Shown here one piece after another: positions 10,035 through 15,211 of a DNA stretch of 15,211 bases (its first letter is position 1; each line of letters opens with the position of its first letter). The stretch is taken from assembly GCF_000003605.2 (NCBI RefSeq), contig NW_003116450.1, positions 838,983 to 854,193 of the forward strand, given 5' to 3'. Under the pieces are notes generated by a model. That model was not told where the DNA came from. It made no database searches and was given only the letters and a program-made list of their open reading frames with translations. A program made the translations under genes and the position numbers. The stretch is from Saccoglossus kowalevskii. Lineage: Eukaryota > Hemichordata > Enteropneusta > Harrimaniidae.

Positions 10035-10125
10035 TGTCACGTGACACAATCTCATTGTAACTATAGGTCTCACACCACAATTATAATTCGTATAAAGGCG
10101 CGGGCCACGCGAATAGAATTCACTT
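10035..10125 (+). promoter_or_regulatory. Candidate core promoter: CLEAR/E-box, TATA box, initiator
   Basis: A perfect 12-bp palindrome (10035-10046) contains GTCACGTGAC, the form called the CLEAR motif and bound by MiT/TFE or USF-type bHLH-Zip factors. Forty-five bases after it is TATAAAGG (10091-10098), followed by a GC-rich ggcgcgggcc of the kind found next to TATA boxes. An initiator-type TCACTTT places a start-site A at 10122, 31 nt from the first base of the TATA box, which is the canonical distance. Element order and spacing are what a real RNA polymerase II promoter shows. What it would transcribe is unclear: the first ATG (10188) opens only a 19-codon frame, so the transcript could be non-coding, or its first exon could be untranslated. 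Confidence 0.45.
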
Positions 10126-10187
10126 TATTTTGAAAACAACTACTTGAATATTTCTGCTGCCAATACCAGTGTTGTTGAATTGGCTTC

Positions 10188-10247
10188 ATGATTATTGGGA
10201 CTTTCATTTTGAATATCGGTGATGATGCTGTTTCTGATGACAATTAA
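10188..10247 (+). CDS. Possible 19-residue short ORF downstream of the candidate promoter
   Basis: This is the first ATG after the predicted start site at 10122. It opens a 19-codon frame (start MIIGTFILNI, end DDAVSDDN) closed by TAA at 10245-10247. The peptide has a hydrophobic first half and an acidic tail. The start context is poor (T at -3) and no family is recognised. It may be an upstream ORF of a longer spliced transcript, a micropeptide, or a chance frame; the last is most likely. Confidence 0.12.
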   Translation: MIIGTFILNIGDDAVSDDN

Positions 10248-10298
10248 AAAATATACAACCCACTCGTTTTATTTATTTCGGACACTGAACAAGAAGAA

Positions 10299-10350
10299 AT
10301 ATTCATTGGGTTTATTTTTAGAATATTTGATACTGCGGATGTATTCACCG
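10299..10350 (+). repeat. Dispersed repeat, copy 2 (pair with 6901-6952)
   Basis: This segment aligns without gaps to 6901-6952 at 40 of 52 positions, including the two half-units beginning attcattggg and tattcaccg. It lies about 180 bp downstream of the candidate start site at 10122, so if that promoter is real the repeat may be part of the transcript. The in-frame TGA just after the repeat argues against a preserved protein. Confidence 0.6.
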
Positions 10351-11212
10351 TGACCATATTTTAATTTCACTGCTTTGTGAAAGAAACAATACAGTCTGTG
10401 ATTATTTGCTATTAACGCGATAACAAAATATGTTAAAATAAAAGCCAGCCATAATTGCTCTCAAATTTTGCCCTAAATAGCCCCGCTTTTAAGCTGTTAC
10501 ATAGTTGTCTATAGTAAGTTTAATCGCCATGTCAGTATCGATGCTACAATAGATCGCCTGTCGTCAGTACCCCCCTCCCTCCCTCGTTTTACATACATTG
10601 TAGCAGTTGCACTACGATTGGGAACATTTAATTTTTAGAGCTTTCATTTTCAAGTATTCATGACTGTTGATCCCTTAAAAAAACTCCTATGTTATGTTGT
10701 ACGCTGTTTACTGTGCAATGGGAGATTAGTATTGATAAAGTTTATTGCAGCGCCCTCAATGTACATAGGAATACAGTGACAGAAAACTACAATATCCACA
10801 GTAGCGAGGACGGTGTGGGTTTTCAAGGCGCCTGTTTATCGATACGTTTGTTTAGTTTCAAGGAATGCAATGTATAGAAAACGGGCGGATCACTCAACGG
10901 ATGATTATTGGCACTATCACTGTCGTATGACCTTCACATTAGACCAGTCTTTGAACTTGTACCGTACCTTTCCCTCAGGTCAATGAAGACATCACTATAA
11001 ATCGATCAATGGGGTAGCGGAATGATAACAGCAAGACATTTATTTGATTAGCACGAATTTTATTGTCCAAAACGAGATAGTCAACCTTCGTCCTTTAGTT
11101 TGGTCATACTACACTCAAACAAGTCGTTAACATAATGCGGTTTATCCGTTTATTTATTTATTCCGCAAACTACGTATTTGGACAATTATAAACCGCGTAG
11201 TAGAATACTAGA
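10351..11212. other. Non-coding stretch with a pyrimidine-rich tract
   Basis: No gene could be supported. A C-rich tract (10570-10583: six C, T, CCC, T, CCC) gives on the minus strand two GGG runs and a GGGGGG run. This is close to, but short of, a standard four-run G-quadruplex. A donor-like GTAAGT lies at 10514-10519. Inverted 9-bp arms gcggtttat (11137-11145) and ataaaccgc (11188-11196) sit just before the simple-repeat zone. The forward frame at 10689-10877 (62 codons) shows nothing recognisable. Confidence 0.45.
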
Positions 11213-11412
11213 ATAATATATATATATACGAGAAACATAAACTAAATAAAAGAAATACTACTAAAAAAATACATATATATAACTAAATATAATAACTAAA
11301 TAACTAACTAAATAAATTAGAATAAATAAATAAAAAACACAAATAAATAAATAAATAAATAAATAAGCACACAAACAAACAAACAAATTAACTAAGTAAC
11401 TAAATTAATTAG
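11213..11412. repeat. Compound, degenerate simple repeats (TA, ACTA, AAAT, AAAC units)
   Basis: This zone passes through a short TA run (about 11216-11228), mixed ACTA/AACTAAAT units, a clean AAAT run (11341-11366), an AAAC run (about 11373-11387), and AACT-type words. It grades into the pure AAAT array on the right. It looks like the older, decayed flank of the same microsatellite. Confidence 0.75.
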
Positions 11413-11619
<207 letters not shown>

Positions 11620-12997
11620 GTGGTGTATGTCAACTTGTCCCCAACGTAACTTGAAAGATTACACCCTCGGTTCGATAACAGACATTCGTTCATGGAGTAT
11701 ACGATTGGACTATTCATGGTCCTCTTAGCAGTCACAAAAAATAATCATTAATACGACATTAATCGTATTTGATAGGATATAGTTCAGTTAGGTTGAAAAT
11801 ACTCGTGCGTGTTAGTGTTATATAAAACATACCTATAACCCCCCGTTGATAAACATGGCCATGGACAGCAGTCTTTCCCTAAGATACAGTAGTGTGTATA
11901 AACAACAGGCTGTCGTTGTTTGACGCCAGTAGATGCAAATTATATAAAATGGTACTACATGTAGTTTAAGGCTGAAGAATCTGTGGTCCGTGGCTGGTAA
12001 AAAAACAGTTGTCTTAACAAACAACTATAACAATTGGTGTATTGTTCTTTTAAAATGACAATGGGGGTGACACTGGAATTATTTAGTGTTTTCTTTGTTG
12101 ATATACTAGTACATGTTGAATTGTGATTTATACTTGAACCGTATTTTTGATAACACACAAATGAACACCCCAGAACTTACGCTACGTGTGCTAGTACATC
12201 GCCAAACTCTTTGCTATAAATTCCAGCCCTGCATTCAGAAAAGGATTAGTTGATTCACAGTCCTATTATCAGATATAGGACTGTGATCGGATTAAAGACG
12301 AGATTCACCTTTGTAACCACGATTTTTAAATATATGATAAAGATAACATTATAAGACATACCGTGTTATATACATTCAGAATGCTTGTATCAGCATTTTA
12401 GTCTAAATGAAAATAAATTGGCCTGAACATTGTAGCTGTAATTATTTATTTTGACGTTTGTTCGTATATGTCGTGCGTCTGTACAACATGTCGTGGTATA
12501 CCATGTTGGGTCTATTGTTGATTTCTGTTATATTATACCATTTTGATCTTCTTTTTACAACAAAATAAGAAAACGCCTCAAATCTTAGAAACCAAATCAA
12601 ACTACAACTTAGGATTCCGAATACCTGTGATTTACACAAAAATCAACAGAAACACTACGATAACGACATTGAGAAATTCTTTCGTTATTTGGAAAAAAAA
12701 CTGATTCATAACGAAATATATAATTACCGATTATACTAGAAAATTGCATGAAACAAATGATTCGCTATATTCTCTATAAATTGTTTGCATTTTATTTGTC
12801 CTGAAAATTATGTAGTGTGTTCAACAACTCGTGTATGAAAAATAACTTTAATAAATATGTTTTTATTTGGTAAAAATACTGTATTTTCTGCATGGTACGT
12901 GGAGGTATATAGGTACCTTGGCCAGATGGTCTCTATTATTTTATATTGTTACAGTATTATATATTATATTATTTATCTACTTTTAATGAAGTTCCAC
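11620..12997. other. Non-coding stretch, one strong hairpin
   Basis: No gene could be supported. Reverse frames at 11833-12024, 11955-12158 and 12442-12639 (63-67 codons) show no domain. The only structured element is the 12-bp-stem inverted repeat at 12255-12286. The remainder is AT-rich with T/A runs and short TA-rich stretches near 12950-12975. Confidence 0.5.
12255..12286. repeat. Perfect 12-bp stem, 8-nt loop hairpin
   Basis: tcacagtcctat (12255-12266) and ataggactgtga (12275-12286) are exact reverse complements around tatcagat. I estimate about 0.02 such perfect 12-bp stems by chance in a window this size. The stem is too short for a microRNA precursor, has no flanking direct repeat that I can see, and adjoins no gene. 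It may be a foldback element remnant or a dimeric protein site. Confidence 0.55.
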
Positions 12998-13081
12998 CTT
13001 TCTCACAAAGCACTTGTGAGACTTGCACTCTCACAATGCACTTGTGAGACTTGTACTCTCACGATGCACTTGTGAGACTTA
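12998..13081. repeat. 28-bp tandem repeat, about 3 copies, with foldable units
   Basis: Units begin cacttgtgagactt at 13011, 13039 and 13067 (the last partial), preceded by a truncated, more diverged unit end (ctttctcacaaag). Units one and two match at 26 of 28 positions. Within unit one, ttgtgag (13014-13020) pairs with ctcacaa (13030-13036) around a 9-nt loop; unit two has one mismatch in its right arm. The array lies 90-170 bp upstream of the NF-Y/TATA region at 13170-13213, so it could be a repeated factor-binding module. It may also be an ordinary minisatellite. Confidence 0.8.
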
Positions 13082-13169
13082 TATTGTCAAGTTCATACTG
13101 CTACAGTTTGTTGTGGAACTAAACCGGGGTATTTGAAACCGAAATTGTCATCTAAGCGTTAGGCCGTCG

Positions 13170-13213
13170 CTGATTGGCTGCTGAGCTGGAATGCCAATTT
13201 TTAGTTTTAAATA
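13170..13213 (+). promoter_or_regulatory. Candidate promoter: NF-Y CCAAT box plus TATA-like box
   Basis: ctgattggct (13170-13179) is, on the minus strand, AGCCAATCAG, a full match to the NF-Y consensus. A second, forward CCAAT is at 13194-13198. TTTAAATA (13206-13213) is a TATA-like box about 30 bp downstream, giving CCAAT at roughly -60 and TATA at -30 relative to a start near 13236. NF-Y sites commonly sit at -60 to -100 in animal promoters. No strong initiator is seen near 13236, which lowers confidence. The 28-bp repeat array upstream and the YY1/ATGGCGGC site downstream fit a promoter neighbourhood. Confidence 0.4.
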
Positions 13214-13248
13214 CCCCCAGGAAAGTGTTCTAGGTTCTTCGCGTAATT

Positions 13249-13380
13249 ATGTGTTCGTATGCAAGGGATTTTTCCACACAAAAACGACGAATTAGGCCGA
13301 ATTTTGTTATCGGTTGGCTTAATATAACCCCAACGGACCGTATTTTTGTGAAAGATTGGTATTTTTGTCCTGATTTGTAG
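13249..13380 (+). CDS. Possible 43-residue ORF just after the TATA-like box
   Basis: This ATG is the first after the predicted start near 13236. It opens 43 codons (beginning MCSYARDFSTQKRR) closed by TAG at 13378-13380. The N-terminal half is basic and the C-terminal half richer in aromatic residues. No family is recognised. The leader would be only about a dozen bases, and the opposite strand is also open over the same region (13230-13430), so a chance frame or an upstream ORF of the gene starting at 13436 is more likely than a stable protein. Confidence 0.12.
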   Translation: MCSYARDFSTQKRRIRPNFVIGWLNITPTDRIFVKDWYFCPDL

Positions 13381-13432
13381 GAATCTGAAAAACGCGTTTC
13401 ACAACTTGTCTCTTTAGTTTTATGCGTCATTT

Positions 13433-13443
13433 AAGATGGCGGC
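13433..13443 (+). promoter_or_regulatory. YY1-type element AAGATGGCGGC
   Basis: AAGATGGCGGC is the extended YY1 consensus. In animals this word is typically found just downstream of transcription starts in 5' leaders and often contains the translation start itself, as it would here (ATG at 13436). It lies about 200 bp downstream of the candidate start near 13236. Confidence 0.45.
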
Positions 13444-13595
13444 CCCCATATAGTAAATATCATATTTATTTAATTATCACGTGTGCGCCAGCTGACTGTG
13501 GTTCGGTCCTTGTTTTCAGCGTGATGAATAGAATAGAATCTATCGAGTCGTTAAGTAAAAATAAAAAATCGTACGTAACACACGATGCAAGTTAA
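13436..13595 (+). CDS. Candidate split 5' coding region (two exons around a 67-nt intron)
   Basis: Read without splicing, the ATG in the YY1 element gives M-A-A-P-I and then TAG (13451-13453). A donor-like GTAAAT begins at 13453, using the G of that stop codon. An acceptor-like tccttgttttcag ends at 13519, with a branch-point-like CTGAC (13492-13496) whose A lies 24 nt before the AG. Removing 13453-13519 destroys the stop and joins the first exon in frame to 13520 onward (YVMNRIESIESLS...), open for 30 codons in total until TAA at 13593-13595. Donor-like GTACGT/GTAACA at 13571 and 13575 could extend it into further exons not identified. The product is unknown. The donor has A rather than G before GT, and the intron is short, so this is a hypothesis. 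Confidence 0.22.
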
Positions 13596-15011
13596 TTGAC
13601 TTTGAGTCGGACACGTTCAATCCATTCTCGCCACCGGGGCTTATTTCCGTGGTTTATACGACGATGGATTATTCGAGCGATCGTTACAACGTTATCGTGT
13701 TCGCGTTGCCTCTGTGGTGCACTTGGCGTACGATGTTGTTGGACAGCCGATTTTAATTATTATATAGTGTCAAATCGGTCGATGTGTAAAAATACTCATT
13801 TTAATAACGATATCGCTTCGTTGCACTTCGTTGGAGTTGTTTATATTATTTGAGCGTTTTCTTATTTTGTTGTTCCAAAAATACATCAAAATACTATCGC
13901 TATATTACTATATTATACCAGTAATAACGCGAGTTTGTCATAATGCTGTAAAAATATAACTTCATCACAAAGGTACTTCGGACTGCCTCTCGTGAATGTG
14001 ATGCGTTCTGGGGAAAAACGTGAACACTGGTGTATAATGGTTTAATTAAACGCCCGTCTTCTCCTGCGTTAAGTCTATACATTCAAAGCATGTAGATGAA
14101 TAATACAGTGACAAATCCATAATATTAATAATACATATCGATTTTTATATTCGCCGGGAGTGTACATATACAAATAATAAAAATGTATAAAATGTAAACA
14201 AATTACCAGTTTCTAAAGCTATGTTCTGAACAAGGTAGGGTTCTGAGAAGCCTTGCCAACTAGTCACGTGTTGTTAGCATAATTCAATAAAACAGTCGCC
14301 GTCGCTGTCAGTGTGCCTGACTGTAAAGAGGCACTTTATTTCGTAATTACCTATTTTAAGTCGTTATTGATTGTGAACGAACGGGTAAAATAGTGACTTT
14401 GTTGTTGTTGAACTTTGAACTTCTTTTATCGATCAATTCTGTTGATTGTTGTGTAACCTACGGTTACAGGCCTTCAACAAAACACTGTTCTTGGACAACA
14501 GATTAGCCGTCGTGAAATGGATTAAGTTCGCGTAGTGCTCTGGTTATACACTGTGACCCGAGCTGTTGTACACTAAACGTGGCAGTTTCGGTCACAATAC
14601 ATATCAATCTTTCTTCTGCGTTTCGCATACATATCGAACTGGCCATAAATTAGCACAAAAACCGTAAATTTGAAATTGATTGTTCATAAAATCTTATTTA
14701 ATACATAACTGTTGTCATTCGGTCTCGTGTAAACGATAACTCCATGGTATGTGGATATCGAGGCAAACTTGCACATACTGTGTGTATATTTTATTGAAAG
14801 TTCGAAAGCGAATGACACAGCGCTTGTGCACGTCTGTCTGTTTAACTCCCATCATGCACTGGAATACTAATTGATACACGCACACTTAATCGAGACACGC
14901 CAAAACGTGTAATAAAAAAATTACCCAATTGGCCCAACAACATTACGAACTCTCCTAAAAATATTCTGTTTTAGGTTGAATCACGCAAATATTGAATAAC
15001 GCAAATAGTAA
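13596..15011. other. Non-coding stretch with a few hairpins
   Basis: No gene could be supported. The forward frame 13596-13853 (85 codons) and the reverse frame 13900-14082 (60 codons) show no domain. Later exons of the candidate gene at 13436 could lie here, but no homologous coding stretch is recognisable. Small inverted repeats are at 14313-14334 (gtgcct/aggcac) and 14452-14468, and an acgcaaata word is repeated at about 14984 and 15000. Two in-frame stops (15006-15011) precede the LINE reading frame. Confidence 0.45.
14405..14480. repeat. Nested inverted repeats
   Basis: Outer 8-bp arms ttgttgaa (14405-14412) and ttcaacaa (14473-14480) enclose an inner hairpin tgtaacc (14452-14458), loop tac, ggttaca (14462-14468). 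The inner 17-bp element is an exact odd palindrome. Its role is unknown; it may be a dimeric factor site or coincidence. Confidence 0.3.
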
Positions 15012-15211
15012 CCAGCATTATTGCAATATAGCTCATCGTGTTTTTTTTTCAAACAAATTCTCACATATGGTAGTGATGTATGGGGAGATGAAATTTCACT
15101 AAAATCACCAATTGAAGATGTACATATAAATTATCTTCGTTTTCTTTTGGGTACATCCAAAAACACTACAACAATGGGTTTATACGGCGAACTTGGACGT
15201 TACCCATTGGA
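15012..15211 (+). mobile_element. LINE (non-LTR retrotransposon) ORF2 C-terminal fragment, runs off the window
   Basis: The frame is open from 15012 to the window end, after stops at 15006-15011. From about 15048 it reads FKQILTYGSDVWG, then, after a charged linker, IEDVHINYLRFLLGTSKN and LYGELGRYP (15180-15206). The YGS-D/E-VWG block, the I-E-x-V-H-x-x-(F/Y) block with a following LLG, and the YGELGR(Y/F)P block, in this order, are typical of the region C-terminal to the reverse transcriptase domain in many animal LINEs. The N-terminal endonuclease and RT domains are not upstream, so this is a 5'-truncated copy, as target-primed reverse transcription commonly leaves. The visible frame has no internal stop or frameshift, so it may be fairly young. 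The clade cannot be fixed from this piece; a spliced exon of a domesticated gene is a remote alternative. Confidence 0.8.

Noticed and set aside
10570-10583. G-quadruplex on the minus strand
   Set aside because: Only two GGG runs and one six-G run are present; a standard motif needs four separate runs, and six Gs cannot split into two runs with a loop.
11666-11680. tRNA B-box-like ggttcgata (also gttcggtcc near 13500)
   Set aside because: Neither word completes the GGTTCRANNCC box, and no A-box or cloverleaf could be placed upstream.
13011-13081. CRISPR-like repeat array
   Set aside because: The 28-bp units are contiguous with no unique spacers, and the surrounding DNA is animal nuclear sequence.

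Overview
The window looks like nuclear DNA of a multicellular animal, most likely a marine invertebrate. The reasons are: AT-rich sequence with scattered CpG, no dense gene packing, no ribosome-binding-site or operon architecture, metazoan-type regulatory words (NF-Y CCAAT box, TATA boxes, palindromic E-boxes, a YY1-type AAGATGGCGGC), a long (AAAT)n microsatellite, dispersed diverged repeats, and a non-LTR retrotransposon (LINE) protein fragment at the right edge. I cannot fix the phylum from sequence alone.

Most of the window is non-coding, either intergenic or deep intronic. No open frame of ordinary length resembles a protein family I know, except the LINE piece. Open frames up to about 140 codons exist, but several overlap each other on opposite strands and none shows a recognisable domain, so I treat them as chance.

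Layout. 1-341 is unremarkable. 342-596 is crowded with short inverted repeats and includes an exact 25-bp palindrome (508-532) bracketed by an exact 8-bp direct repeat. 597-6730 is mostly featureless AT-rich DNA with a second palindrome-rich patch (2452-2570) and isolated CRE or X-box-like words. 6901-6952 and 10299-10350 are two copies of a diverged dispersed repeat. 7160-7260 is a small CpG-rich patch. 10035-10125 holds the best core promoter: a palindromic GTCACGTGAC box, TATAAAGG and an initiator at ideal spacing. 11213-11619 is a compound simple repeat ending in about 52 pure AAAT units. 12998-13081 is a 28-bp tandem repeat, each unit of which can fold.

13170-13595 is the second promoter-like region and the best candidate for an undescribed gene start: a consensus NF-Y site, a TATA-like box, a YY1/ATGGCGGC start, and a possible 67-nt intron whose removal would eliminate an in-frame stop. 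13596-15011 is again featureless. From 15012 (clearly from about 15063) to the end is the C-terminal part of a LINE ORF2 protein running out of the window.

No bacterial genes, tRNA, rRNA, CRISPR array or complete transposon were found. If there is a novel system here, it is regulatory or repeat-based rather than a protein operon. All gene-start calls are low-confidence inferences that need transcript data.
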